Notes under the pieces: model-generated
What the model was told of the DNA's origin: nothing
What the model saw: only the letters and a program-made list of their open reading frames with translations
Databases searched by the model: none
Made by a program: the position numbers and the translations under genes
In this document: one piece after another, positions 8,401 to 16,269 of the stretch
Position numbering within the stretch: position 1 is the stretch's first letter
Layout: every line of letters begins with the position of its first letter
Source: Gammaproteobacteria bacterium
Lineage (GTDB): Bacteria; Pseudomonadota; Gammaproteobacteria; Enterobacterales; Aeromonadaceae
Length of the DNA: 33,036 nucleotides
Direction of reading: 5' to 3'
Assembly (NCBI GenBank): GCA_018222825.1
Contig: JAAEZO010000014.1
Coordinates: forward strand, 1-33,036

Positions 8401-9441
8401 TTACCCGAACACCGCCAGCTGCTCGCGGTAGGGGGTGAGGTCGCCGATGTGCTTCGCCACCCACTCCGGGTTGTAGTAGGTGTCCAGGTAGCGTTCGCCG
8501 CCGTCACACATCAGGGTAACCAGGGAGCCGCGTTGGCCGTTTTGCTGCATGCGTTTGGCCAGCTGCAGCACGCCCCACAGGTTGGTGCCGGTCGAACCGC
8601 CGGCCTTGCGGCCCAGAATGTGCTCCAGCCAGTGAATGGTGGCGATGCTGGCGGCATCCGGCACCTTGATCATCTCGTCGATCACCTCGGGCAGAAAAGA
8701 CGCCTCGACTCGCGGCCGGCCAATGCCTTCGATGCGGCCACCGGCCTGGCTGACCAAACTGGCATCGCCGCTCTGGTAGCTGTCGTAGAATACCGAATTT
8801 TCCGGATCCACCACCACCAGCTGGGTGTCCAGCCCCAGGTAGCGCACATAGCGGCCCAGGGTGGCGGAGGTGCCGCCGGTGCCGGCGCTCATTACAATGG
8901 CGTCGGGAATGGGATGGGGCTCTTCGGCCAGCTGGCGAAAGATGCTCTCGGCAATGTTGTTGTTGCCGCGCCAGTCGGTGGCCCGCTCGGCAAAGGTGAA
9001 CTGATCCATGTAATGACCGCCGCTTTCCCGCGCCAGTCGCTCGGCCTCGGAATAGACTTCGGCGGCGTGATCCACAAAATGGCACTGGCCGCCGAGGCGC
9101 ATCACCTGCTCGACCTTCTTGCAGGTGGTATGGCGCGGCATCACGGCGGTAAAGGGCAGCCCCAGCAGCTTGGCGAAATAAGCCTCCGACACCGCCGTGC
9201 TGCCCGACGAGGCTTCCACTACCGGGGTGCCTTCATTGATCTTGCCGCTGCAGATGGCGTGCAAAAACAGCGAGCGCGCCAGCCGGTGCTTGAGGCTGCC
9301 GGTGGGGTGGGTGCTTTCGTCTTTCAGGTAGATATCGATGCCGTCGAGACCGGGAATGTCGAGCCGGTACAGGTGAGTGTCGGAAGTGCGCAGCTGGTCG
9401 CTGGACAGGGTTTTAAGGGCGGTGCGGGTCCAGTGGTTCAT
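8401..9441 (-). CDS. PLP-dependent cysteine synthase-fold enzyme, likely cysteine desulfhydrase
   Basis: A 346-residue fold-type II PLP enzyme. The Schiff-base Lys51 sits in HPTGSLKHR (45-53), the substrate loop SSGSTA is at 78-83, and the phosphate-binding SAGTGGTSA is at 185-193. The family includes cysteine synthases and desulfhydrases. The divergent neighbour at 9592 closely resembles E. coli DecR (YbaO), which activates cysteine breakdown. In Pantoea, as I recall, a similar pair (CcdA-CcdR) gives cysteine-inducible cysteine resistance. I therefore infer cysteine desulfhydrase activity (cysteine to pyruvate, ammonia and sulfide) rather than synthesis. The Shine-Dalgarno is weak. Confidence 0.8.
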   Translation of the reverse strand: MNHWTRTALKTLSSDQLRTSDTHLYRLDIPGLDGIDIYLKDESTHPTGSLKHRLARSLFLHAICSGKINEGTPVVEASSGSTAVSEAYFAKLLGLPFTAVMPRHTTCKKVEQVMRLGGQCHFVDHAAEVYSEAERLARESGGHYMDQFTFAERATDWRGNNNIAESIFRQLAEEPHPIPDAIVMSAGTGGTSATLGRYVRYLGLDTQLVVVDPENSVFYDSYQSGDASLVSQAGGRIEGIGRPRVEASFLPEVIDEMIKVPDAASIATIHWLEHILGRKAGGSTGTNLWGVLQLAKRMQQNGQRGSLVTLMCDGGERYLDTYYNPEWVAKHIGDLTPYREQLAVFG

Positions 9442-9591
9442 GGTCGGGCGTCCGTAATAATAAGGTCAGGGAAGAACCGGGCGGCTCTGTCATGGCAGAA
9501 TTATATCCCCATACCGGGCAAAAATTTTTCTATCTTTCCTGCTCTGGTGTTATTTTTTGGAAAATTATTCTTACTTTTCGGGTTTTAGCGA
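9442..9591. promoter_or_regulatory. Divergent control region of the PLP enzyme and DecR-like regulator
   Basis: This 150-bp region becomes strikingly AT-rich from about 9495 to 9590, in contrast to its GC-rich surroundings. It contains a perfect AAAAATTTTT palindrome at 9520-9529. Lrp-family regulators often bind such AT-rich sites between themselves and a divergent target, so this is the expected operator region. Individual promoters are not clear. Confidence 0.5.
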
Positions 9592-10062
9592 ATGGATATT
9601 TTCGATCGGCAGATCCTGGCCCTGTTGCAGCACAATGCCTCGCTGCCGCTGAAAGACCTGGCCGAGGCGGTCAACCTGTCGGTAACGCCGTGCTGGAAGC
9701 GGGTAAAAAAGCTGGAAGAGGCCGGCTATATTCGCGGCCGGGTGGCACTGCTAGATGCCGACAAACTGGGGCTGGGGCTGTCGGTGTTCGTGCAGCTGAA
9801 AACCCAGCGCCACGACAGCCAGTGGCTGGCGCAGTTTGCCGACACCGTCACCGCCTTTGAGGAGGTGGTGGAGTTTTATCGCATGTCCGGCGAGTGGGAC
9901 TACATGCTGCGGGTGGTGGTGGCCGACATCGGCGCCTTCGATCGCTTCTACAAGAAGCTGATCACCAGCACCGATGGGCTGTCTGACATTACCTCCAGCT
10001 TCGCCATGGAGCAGATCAAATACACCACCGCCCTGCCGCTGGCTGATTCGGGCAAAGAGTGA
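9592..10062 (+). CDS. decR: Lrp/AsnC-family regulator, DecR (YbaO)-like
   Basis: A 156-residue transcription factor with an N-terminal winged helix-turn-helix (DLAEAVNLSVTPCWKRVKKL, about residues 21-40) and a C-terminal RAM ligand domain. From memory, the end SDITSSFAMEQIKYTTALP and the CWKR recognition helix are nearly identical to E. coli DecR, the cysteine-responsive activator of cyuPA. Here the likely target is the divergent PLP enzyme at 8401-9441 rather than cyuA. No strong Shine-Dalgarno precedes the ATG. Ligand and target are inferred from similarity and arrangement. Confidence 0.85.
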   Translation: MDIFDRQILALLQHNASLPLKDLAEAVNLSVTPCWKRVKKLEEAGYIRGRVALLDADKLGLGLSVFVQLKTQRHDSQWLAQFADTVTAFEEVVEFYRMSGEWDYMLRVVVADIGAFDRFYKKLITSTDGLSDITSSFAMEQIKYTTALPLADSGKE

Positions 10063-10103
10063 GCGGGTGGGGACCATGACACTGGCCGAGCCGTCACTTT
10101 TAT

Positions 10104-10117
10104 CTGATGCAGGTCAA
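10104..10117 (+). promoter_or_regulatory. Candidate FNR/Anr-type site upstream of the chemoreceptor
   Basis: CTGATGCAGGTCAA matches the Anr/FNR form TTGAT-N4-GTCAA at 9 of 10 defined positions. It lies about 144 nt before the receptor ATG. No good -10 stands at the class II distance (22 bp), so its role is tentative. A CRP-like TGTGATTGCAGTCATA also occurs at 10211-10226, too close to the start codon for simple activation. Confidence 0.4.
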
Positions 10118-10260
10118 AGAATGGAGTCATGGCCGAATATCACCGCTTTAATTTCTGCAACGGGTGCCGATACAGACTGCGATCACCATGGTGGTGTCGG
10201 GTAACAATCTTGTGATTGCAGTCATAGGCAGTGCGCTATTGCCAGATAAAGGAGCACAGA

Positions 10261-11871
10261 ATGAAGGGTAGCATGGCGAGTATCATGGACAATATCTTGC
10301 GTGCGGTAGGGTGTAAAACCATCAATCGCCAGTTTATGTTGTCCTACGCGTTGATCTTTCTGTTGGCGGTGGCGGCGGCGGTCTCACTGTATATGAGCAT
10401 GGCAATCAACCCCGAGACCATTAATGCGGCCGGTCGGCAACGCATGCTGAGCCAGCGTGTTGCTAAAGAGGCCATGCTGGTTGCTTCAGGGGTTGAGCAG
10501 CAAGAAGTGCTGAAAAAAACCATCGACCTGTTTGAACAGTCGCATGTACGCATCGTGAACGGTGATGCGGCGGCGGGAATGAATGCGCTGAACGACCCGC
10601 AGATCATCTCGCAAATGCAGCACGTCAACACACTGTGGCAGGAATACAAGGCGCTGATTGACCGCCATGTACGGGAAAACAGTCATGAGACGCTGGTGAG
10701 TATTCAGCAGCAGTCGCCGGTGATTCTGCGTGAGATGAACCAGGCCGTGGTCATGATGACCGAAAAGGCGAATCACACCATCCGTACCCAGTTGTTGATT
10801 GCGTTAGGCTGTATTTTACTGATCCTTGTTCTGGTGGTGTTGGGCCGGGTCTTTGGCCTGCGCATGTTGATGGACAATATTCTGCGCTTGCAAAACCGGA
10901 TGACGGAAGTGGGCAAGGGAGACTTCTCTCACCGTTTCGAGGTTGTTCATACCGATAATGAAGTCGGGCGCATGTTCGCTTCCTATAACAGCATGCTGGA
11001 TCACGTCGGTGAAGTGCTGCAAACGGTACAACGGGTGGCGAGGAATACCGAAAGTCATATTGATAACGTGGTAAAAGCCACCAAGGATGCGGAGAACGGG
11101 GTTATTCGTCAGTATGACGATATCGGACTGGTGGCAACGGCGATGACCGAAATGGCCGCCGCAGTAAAAGAGGTGTCCAGTAACACCTCCGAGGCGGAGA
11201 AAGCGGCCAGCGCTACCGGCGAGCAGGCCAGAAAAGGAGGTATTGTTGTCGGTCAGACCGAGTCTCACGCCTTGCAGATGCTGAAAAACCTGCAACAAAC
11301 CGCACAACTGATCACGGCGCTGAAAGAGGAAACCCTCTCTGTCGGCAGTGTGACCTCGGTGATTAATGACATTGCCGAGCAAACCAATCTGCTGGCGTTG
11401 AATGCCGCTATTGAAGCGGCCCGGGCCGGTGATCAGGGACGGGGTTTTGCGGTGGTGGCCGATGAGGTACGCACCCTGGCGCAACGAACTCAGCAGTCTA
11501 CCCAGCAGATACAGCAAATCATTCAGCAATTGCAGCTCAAGGCCGAAGAGGCGGTGGGATCCATGACCCAGAATAATGATTTGGCGCAAAAGAGCTGTGA
11601 ACTGGCGGTTGCTGCCGCCGAGGCGATAGAGCACATTATTGCCTCGGTAGAGACGATCTCGTCGATGAACATCATGATTTCTACCGCCACCAATCAACAA
11701 AGTGGCGTCGCGATCGATATTGATCAGCGCATCGTGAATATTTCCGATGTGGCGGGTAATACGCGAGAAGATGCCAACCGGGTGGTGGAAGCGATTGGCG
11801 AGATCCGTAACGAGATTCGGGAGCTTAACCAGCTGACCCATCGTTTTCAGCTGAGCAACGCCGTTCGTTAA
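10261..11871 (+). CDS. Methyl-accepting chemotaxis protein with PilJ-type (nitrate-like) sensor domain
   Basis: A 536-residue transmembrane chemoreceptor. TM1 lies at about 25-46, a small periplasmic four-helix sensor at 47-175, TM2 at 177-199, then HAMP and a cytoplasmic signalling domain with the hairpin-tip region containing [20 protein letters not shown]. The sensor begins [13 protein letters not shown] (54-66), the hallmark of PilJ/NarX-type domains. In Pseudomonas McpN that domain binds nitrate, so nitrate or nitrite taxis is a reasonable inference. No C-terminal pentapeptide for CheR/CheB is present. The start is fixed by AAGGAG 6 nt before the ATG. An Anr-like box upstream would fit anaerobic expression. 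Confidence 0.88.
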   Translation: MKGSMASIMDNILRAVGCKTINRQFMLSYALIFLLAVAAAVSLYMSMAINPETINAAGRQRMLSQRVAKEAMLVASGVEQQEVLKKTIDLFEQSHVRIVNGDAAAGMNALNDPQIISQMQHVNTLWQEYKALIDRHVRENSHETLVSIQQQSPVILREMNQAVVMMTEKANHTIRTQLLIALGCILLILVLVVLGRVFGLRMLMDNILRLQNRMTEVGKGDFSHRFEVVHTDNEVGRMFASYNSMLDHVGEVLQTVQRVARNTESHIDNVVKATKDAENGVIRQYDDIGLVATAMTEMAAAVKEVSSNTSEAEKAASATGEQARKGGIVVGQTESHALQMLKNLQQTAQLITALKEETLSVGSVTSVINDIAEQTNLLALNAAIEAARAGDQGRGFAVVADEVRTLAQRTQQSTQQIQQIIQQLQLKAEEAVGSMTQNNDLAQKSCELAVAAAEAIEHIIASVETISSMNIMISTATNQQSGVAIDIDQRIVNISDVAGNTREDANRVVEAIGEIRNEIRELNQLTHRFQLSNAVR

Positions 11872-11891
11872 CCAGCAATGCTGTGTCATCC

Positions 11892-11932
11892 ATAACAACG
11901 CCAGGCATTCATTGAATGCCTGGCGTTGTTAT
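11892..11932. terminator. Bidirectional terminator, perfect 19-bp hairpin
   Basis: Arms 11892-11910 (ATAACAACGCCAGGCATTC) and 11914-11932 are perfectly complementary around a 3-nt loop. It lies between the convergent chemoreceptor and TRIC genes. The T-runs are short and interrupted on both sides, so the stem length probably does most of the work. Confidence 0.75.
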
Positions 11933-11940
11933 ATGGTCGC

Positions 11941-12561
11941 CTAGCTGCGCCAGCGCTCGGGCGAGTAGGAGAACACCGGCAGCGACCAGTGCCAGCGAAT
12001 GGCCGCCAGCCGAATGCACAGGCCGACCGCGAACGAGGCAATCATGTTGATGTTTTCATCCACGCCCAGCTTGCGCAGCAGCAGGTAGAGCAGGGCGACC
12101 AGCAGCGACACGCTGGCGTAGAGCTCGTGGCGCAGCACCTGCGGGGTGCGGTTGCACAACACATCGCGCAGTATGCCGCCAAAAATACCGGTGGTAATGC
12201 CGGCCATCACCACCACCGGCAGCGAGTAGTCGAGCCCCAGCGCCACGTTGCAACCGATGATGGTAAAGGCAATCAGCCCCATGGCATCCAGCAGCAAAAA
12301 CAGCCGGTGCAGCCGGTGCATGACCCGGGCAATCAGCATGGTGGCCAGGCCGGCGCCGATGGTGAGGTAGATATAGCTGGGGTGTTGGGTCCAGCCGATG
12401 GGAAAGTTGCCCAGCATGACGTCGCGTACCGTGCCGCCCCCCAGGGCGGTAAGAAAGGCGATCAGGCTGACGCCGAACAGGTCCATATTACGGCGACCGG
12501 CGGCCAGCGCCCCGGACATGGCTTCGGCGGTAATGGCAATCAGATAGATATAGAGCAGCAT
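11941..12561 (-). CDS. TRIC/UPF0126 family membrane protein (YadS/YicG-like), probable glycine transporter
   Basis: A 206-residue protein with about seven membrane helices in two repeats. The twin signatures GGGTVRDVMLG (about residues 41-51) and GGILRDVLCNRTP (about 128-140) are typical of UPF0126/TRIC proteins. Bacterial members were once compared with trimeric intracellular cation channels; genetic work by others has linked several to glycine uptake. A tandem glycine riboswitch in its own leader strongly supports glycine transport (uptake or export) here. It is a single-gene unit with its own promoter at 12773-12800 and a strong terminator after it. Family assignment is firm; transport direction is not known. 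Confidence 0.88.
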   Translation of the reverse strand: MLLYIYLIAITAEAMSGALAAGRRNMDLFGVSLIAFLTALGGGTVRDVMLGNFPIGWTQHPSYIYLTIGAGLATMLIARVMHRLHRLFLLLDAMGLIAFTIIGCNVALGLDYSLPVVVMAGITTGIFGGILRDVLCNRTPQVLRHELYASVSLLVALLYLLLRKLGVDENINMIASFAVGLCIRLAAIRWHWSLPVFSYSPERWRS

Positions 12562-12587
12562 CAGGAAACCCTGCGTGGTAAATGCCC

Positions 12588-12766
12588 CTCCCTCTGTCCT
12601 CTGTACCTGAGGGTTTAACGGATAGTCCGCTTGCCCCTTCGGTGGGTTGCCGGTTGTGCAACCGCTCTCCAGTTGGCGTGATTGAATGATCGCAGTACAT
12701 GGGCCTGAGCGTTTATGGGAGTTTGCGCCTTCGGCGGAAGCGAGTGTTGCTTCTCTCTCCTGCGAG
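12588..12766 (-). ncRNA. Tandem glycine riboswitch
   Basis: Read on the minus strand, two consecutive aptamers are visible. Aptamer 1 has GGAGAG (12755-12760), CCGCCGAAGGCGCAA (about 12724-12739) and CTCAGG (12704-12709). Aptamer 2 has GGAGAG (12665-12670), CCACCGAAGGGGCAA (about 12631-12645), CTCAGG (12606-12611) and the closing GGACAGAGGG (12590-12599). These are the conserved blocks of the gcvT-type glycine riboswitch. No T-run follows before the gene, so control of translation through the AGGG ribosome-binding site near 12570 is more likely than termination. Confidence 0.93.
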
Positions 12767-12772
12767 GCGCGG

Positions 12773-12800
12773 ATTATACCGAGAACAGTGCGGCTGTTAA
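12773..12800 (-). promoter_or_regulatory. Promoter of the glycine riboswitch and TRIC gene
   Basis: On the minus strand TTAACA (12795-12800), a 16-bp spacer and TATAAT (12773-12778) form a near-consensus sigma-70 promoter. Transcription would start near 12766, directly at the 5' end of aptamer 1. Confidence 0.85.
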
Positions 12801-12859
12801 CTGAAATCTGACAGCCTGTTCAACTTTTTTGATGTTCGATGCATGGCCGAGGCCAGGCG

Positions 12860-13642
12860 TCATGCTCGCCGGTGAAGATAATCTCCCGGCGTGCTGCCGA
12901 GCAGTGCACGAAAGGCGGCGATAAAGGCCGACAGGCTGTCGTAGCCACAGGCCAGCGCCACGTCGGTGACCCGATCGCCGCGCTCGAGCAGCGGCAGAGC
13001 GGCCAGCAGGCGGCTGCGCTGGCGCCATTGGCGAAAGCTCATGCCGGTGTGCCGGTTAAAGGCCCGGCTCAGGGTCTTGTCGCTCACGCCTAGCGGGCGG
13101 CCGAGCTCGGCAAGTGGTCGGCGACAATCCGGGTTGGCGGCCAGATAACGGCATAGGCGTTGCAGCCGTGGGTCTTCCGGCCAGGGCAGCATCAGCTCGC
13201 AGGGGCGGGCCTGGCTCAGGCGATCCAGCAGCACCGCCACCAGCCGGCCGTCGGCGCCCTCCTGGTCATATTCTTCCGGCAACCGGCTGAAGGCCACAAT
13301 CAGCTCTTTGAGCAGGACGTCGATTTCCAGCACCTGGCAGTGCTGCCGGGGCAGCATGCCGGCGGTGATATAGAGGCTGCGAATACGGGTGCCGGGCGGG
13401 CAGGTCACGCCATGCTCGATGCCGGGCGGGATCAATACGGCCCGGTTGGGCGGCGCCACAAAATGGCCGCCGTGGGTATCGACTTCCACCTCGCCGCTGA
13501 TGGCATAAGACAGCTGTGCCCACGGATGACGGTGGAGTACGGCGATGGCGACATTGGGCAGCGACATCTCCTGGCCCAGCACCGGGCGGGGCAGTTGATG
13601 CAGGTTACCGAGCCGGTTGAGTAACTGTTGTTGATGATCCAT
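12860..13642 (-). CDS. AraC-family transcriptional regulator with cupin sensor domain
   Basis: A 260-residue regulator. The N-terminal cupin (about residues 30-110) includes LHRHPWAQLSYAISGEVEV and VLIPPGIEHGV. The C-terminal pair of helix-turn-helices (about 165-258) includes RPLAELGRPLGVSDKTLSRA and VTDVALACGYDSLSAFIAAF, both typical of AraC/XylS. It diverges from the carrier gene at 13801 and probably controls it, in response to a small molecule bound by the cupin. No strong Shine-Dalgarno precedes the ATG. Many such regulators sit beside exporters; the ligand cannot be named. Confidence 0.88.
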   Translation of the reverse strand: MDHQQQLLNRLGNLHQLPRPVLGQEMSLPNVAIAVLHRHPWAQLSYAISGEVEVDTHGGHFVAPPNRAVLIPPGIEHGVTCPPGTRIRSLYITAGMLPRQHCQVLEIDVLLKELIVAFSRLPEEYDQEGADGRLVAVLLDRLSQARPCELMLPWPEDPRLQRLCRYLAANPDCRRPLAELGRPLGVSDKTLSRAFNRHTGMSFRQWRQRSRLLAALPLLERGDRVTDVALACGYDSLSAFIAAFRALLGSTPGDYLHRRA

Positions 13643-13668
13643 ATCGGTGGGCGAAAGAAAAAGGGGGC

Positions 13669-13707
13669 TTCAGGCTAGCCTGCGGTGTGGGGCAGAACAA
13701 GCCTGAA
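13669..13707. promoter_or_regulatory. Inverted repeat in the AraC/carrier divergent region, candidate operator
   Basis: TTCAGGCT (13669-13676) and AGCCTGAA (13700-13707) are perfect inverted 8-mers with centres 31 bp apart, about three helical turns. The first lies in a 12-bp palindrome CAGGCTAGCCTG (13671-13682). This layout suits a regulator with two DNA-binding units, presumably the adjacent AraC protein. Confidence 0.45.
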
Positions 13708-13800
13708 TGTCCGTTAGTCGATACTCTACTGCCTAATGCCGACAAACGCCGCCGTGATTTCGGGATAAAGTTGCCCCGGATGCTTAACCGGAGACTCCTT

Positions 13801-14790
13801 ATGTTCGGCTACTTACGGCTGTTGTTCGATAATTTCACCCTGATCCTGCTGGCGGTGGTGGCCGCGGCTACACTGCTGCCGGCACAGGGCCAGGGGGCGC
13901 TGTTCTTTGACTGGCTGACGGTGGCCGCCATAGCGCTGCTGTTTTTCATGCACGGCGCCAAGCTGTCGCGCCAGGCCATTATTGCCGGTGCCACTCACTG
14001 GCGGCTGCACCTGCTGGTGTTTGGCTGCACCTTTGTGCTGTTTCCGCTGCTGGGGCTGGCCGCCAAACCGCTGTTGCTGCCGCTGCTGGGCGAGCAGCTC
14101 TATCTTGGTGTGCTGTTTTTGTGTGTCTTGCCGGGCACGGTGCAGTCGGCCATTGCCTTTACCGCCCTGGCGGGGGGCAATGTACCGGCGGCGGTGTGCA
14201 GCGCCTCGGCCTCCAGCATACTGGGCATTATTGTCACGCCGCTGCTGGTGGCGTTATTGATGCAAGTAGAGTCCGATACCGCCGTGTCGCCGTTGCGCTC
14301 CATCGGTGCCATCAGCATGCAGTTATTGCTGCCCTTCGTGCTGGGTCACAGCCTGCGGCCAATCATCGGCCCTTGGGTCGACCGGCACAAAAAACAGCTG
14401 AGCCGGCTGGATCAGGGCTCCATTCTACTGGTGGTGTATACGGCGCTGAGCGCGTCTGTGGTGGAAGGATTGTGGAGTACGGTGTCGTCGTCGCGACTGC
14501 TGGTGCTGACGCTGGTGTGTTGCCTGCTGCTGACGGTGGTGCTGCTGTTGACCGCCTGGCTGGGTCGGCGTTTCGGTTTCAACCGGGCCGATCAAATCAC
14601 CATCGTCTTCGGTGGTTCCAAGAAAAGCATGGCCACCGGGGTGCCGATGGCGCAGGTACTGTTTGCCGGGCCGCTGCTGGGCCCGGCGTTGTTACCGCTG
14701 ATGATTTTTCATCAGATTCAGCTGATGGTCTGTACCGTGCTGGCGCAGCACTACGCTCGGCAGGGAGCCATGGTTAAAGCCACTGGCTGA
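13801..14790 (+). CDS. Bile acid:sodium symporter-like carrier (SBF-like, YfeH type)
   Basis: A 329-residue protein with about ten membrane segments. It resembles E. coli YfeH and the SBF-like group of the bile acid:sodium symporter superfamily. Supporting stretches are the early LTVAAIALLFFMHGAKLS, the motif LPGTVQSAIAFTALAGGN in the centre, and FGGSKKSMATGVPMA near the C-terminus; the last two are typical crossover and binding motifs. The start is set by GGAG 7 nt before ATG 13801. It is divergent from the AraC regulator, and its last 17 nt overlap the convergent phosphate transporter. The substrate is unknown (an organic anion in characterised relatives). Confidence 0.87.
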   Translation: MFGYLRLLFDNFTLILLAVVAAATLLPAQGQGALFFDWLTVAAIALLFFMHGAKLSRQAIIAGATHWRLHLLVFGCTFVLFPLLGLAAKPLLLPLLGEQLYLGVLFLCVLPGTVQSAIAFTALAGGNVPAAVCSASASSILGIIVTPLLVALLMQVESDTAVSPLRSIGAISMQLLLPFVLGHSLRPIIGPWVDRHKKQLSRLDQGSILLVVYTALSASVVEGLWSTVSSSRLLVLTLVCCLLLTVVLLLTAWLGRRFGFNRADQITIVFGGSKKSMATGVPMAQVLFAGPLLGPALLPLMIFHQIQLMVCTVLAQHYARQGAMVKATG

Positions 14791-15940
14791 TGCCGACCAC
14801 CATCAGTGGGAATACAAAGAACACGCCAATGATATAGGCGGCGACATAGCCCTTGTTGCGCTGGGCCTGGGTCGCGAGGTATTCGGCCATGACCACCGGC
14901 ACCTGACGCAGAAACGGCAGCACGTAGATAACGGCAATCGCCAGCAGGTTGAACAGCAGGTGCACCAGGGCAATTTGCAGCGCGACCGTGGCGGCGGCGC
15001 CGCTGATGGCGGTGGCCGCCAGCAAGGCGGTGATGGTGGTGCCGATGTTGCTGCCCAGAATGAAGGGGTAGACCTGTTTCAGCGAAAACACGCCAGTGCC
15101 GGCCAGCGGTACTATCAGCGAAGTGGTGGTAGAAGACGACTGTACCAGCACGGTGACCAGGGTGCCGGAGGCCATGCCGGAGACCGGGCCGCGACCCACG
15201 GCGGTATGCAGTATGTTCATGGCGCGCCCCACCATCAGGGTACGCAGCACCTTGCCGATCTGGGTGACCACCATCAGGATGAGGCCGATGCCAATCAGGA
15301 TCAGCGCCACGCCAGACCAGACACCGGGCAACCAGGCCACGCTGGCTTTCAGCAGATCAGATGCCGGCGACAGCAGTACCTTCATGAAATTCATGCCGCT
15401 CATGCTGACGCTGGCATCGCTGACCAGCAGGCCGGCCAAGTATTCGGAAGCGGTCGCCAGCGGCCGGAACAGCAGCTCCAGCGGCAGCAGTATGGCCACG
15501 GCCAGAATGTTGAAGCTGTCATGCACGGTGGCGGCAGAAAAGGCCCGCTTGAACTCTTCGCCATTGCGAACATGGCCCAGGCTGACCAGGGTGCTGGTGA
15601 GTGAAGTGCCGATATTGGCACCCATGATCATGGGAATGGCAATGGAAATGGGCAGGCCACCGGCCACCATACCCACGATAATCGAGGTTACGGTGCTGGA
15701 ACTCTGGATCAGTGCGGTGGCCACCACCCCGACGATAAGCGCGATACCCGGGTTGGAAGCAAAGGCAAACAGCTCTTTGGCATCGCTGCCGGCGGCGGCC
15801 TTGAAGCCGGAACCGATGGCGCCCACGGCGGCCAGCAGCATATAAATCAGGAATGATACCAGCAGCCAGGACAGCCAGCCGGTCTGAACGTTGCTTTCGT
15901 TTGCGGAGCCGGGAAGGGCGGTGGATTGAAGGCTCATCAT
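14774..15940 (-). CDS. nptA: Sodium-dependent phosphate cotransporter (NptA, Na/Pi family)
   Basis: A 388-residue type II Na/Pi cotransporter that imports phosphate with Na+. The two inverted family repeats are clear: IQSSS (78-82) with GANIGTS (107-113), and VQSSS (266-270) with GSNIGTT further on. It has no C-terminal PhoU-like domain, so it is the short NptA form. Two adjacent ATGs begin the protein; GAGG precedes them by 4 and 7 nt, so either may be used. Tandem Pho boxes lie 41-78 nt upstream, so PhoB should induce it under phosphate starvation. Its 3' end overlaps the convergent gene by 17 bp. Confidence 0.92.
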   Translation of the reverse strand: MMSLQSTALPGSANESNVQTGWLSWLLVSFLIYMLLAAVGAIGSGFKAAAGSDAKELFAFASNPGIALIVGVVATALIQSSSTVTSIIVGMVAGGLPISIAIPMIMGANIGTSLTSTLVSLGHVRNGEEFKRAFSAATVHDSFNILAVAILLPLELLFRPLATASEYLAGLLVSDASVSMSGMNFMKVLLSPASDLLKASVAWLPGVWSGVALILIGIGLILMVVTQIGKVLRTLMVGRAMNILHTAVGRGPVSGMASGTLVTVLVQSSSTTTSLIVPLAGTGVFSLKQVYPFILGSNIGTTITALLAATAISGAAATVALQIALVHLLFNLLAIAVIYVLPFLRQVPVVMAEYLATQAQRNKGYVAAYIIGVFFVFPLMVVGISQWL

Positions 15941-15965
15941 GCATCCTCATTTCAAAGTTGGCGCC

Positions 15966-16018
15966 ACTATGCCGAGCCTTTGTGACGGTTTTATTACAGT
16001 GCGTCAGTTTTATGACAG
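15966..16018 (-). promoter_or_regulatory. PhoB-dependent promoter with two tandem Pho boxes
   Basis: On the minus strand CTGTCATAAAACTGACGCA (16000-16018) is followed directly by CTGTAATAAAACCGTCACA (15981-15999). Both follow the CTGTCAT-A/T4-CTGTCAC pattern. A -10 candidate CATAGT (15966-15971) stands 9 nt downstream, the usual PhoB geometry. Confidence 0.88.
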
Positions 16019-16125
16019 CCTTGTTTCAGCTGGGTCTCCTTTGCCGGTTAAAAGGATTCATTCAAGTCATAAGATGCTGTTTAACCGCGTTTTTCACCCT
16101 CGGATTGTGTCGAGAGGATAAGCTG

Positions 16126-16212
16126 ATGAGCGAGAGCCGGGGGCCGTATGATTCGGTGCCAACAGATGATGGTGATAGCGCTCCTTGCTGCGACCACAGG
16201 TCAACGGTTTGA
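16126..16212 (+). CDS. Possible 28-residue small protein
   Basis: The ORF MSESRGPYDSVPTDDGDSAP... ends CCDHRSTV. It has a good Shine-Dalgarno, AGAGGA, 7 nt before the ATG. It is acidic, with a Cys-Cys pair near the end. Its stop lies inside the palindrome at 16199-16214. No family is recognised, and chance cannot be excluded at this length. Confidence 0.3.
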   Translation: MSESRGPYDSVPTDDGDSAPCCDHRSTV

Positions 16213-16236
16213 CCGGGTCTGTCCCTCGGGTAAGCT
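16199..16236 (+). promoter_or_regulatory. Promoter and palindromic operator before the HExxH protein
   Basis: The perfect palindrome GGTCAACGGTTTGACC (inverted GGTCAA/TTGACC) covers 16199-16214. Its right arm doubles as a -35 TTGACC (16209-16214), with a 16-bp spacer to TAAGCT (16231-16236). A regulator bound here would block the -35. Confidence 0.45.
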
Positions 16237-16269
16237 AGTGCCCGAAACTCAGGCAGACGAAGGGTGACC

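Noticed and set aside
8389-9588. 399-codon plus-strand frame opposite the PLP enzyme
   Set aside because: Antisense to a clear cysteine-synthase-fold gene. No start signal, and low-complexity translation.
11926-12618. 230-codon plus-strand frame over the TRIC gene and riboswitch
   Set aside because: Antisense to the TRIC gene and part of the riboswitch; composition of a shadow frame.
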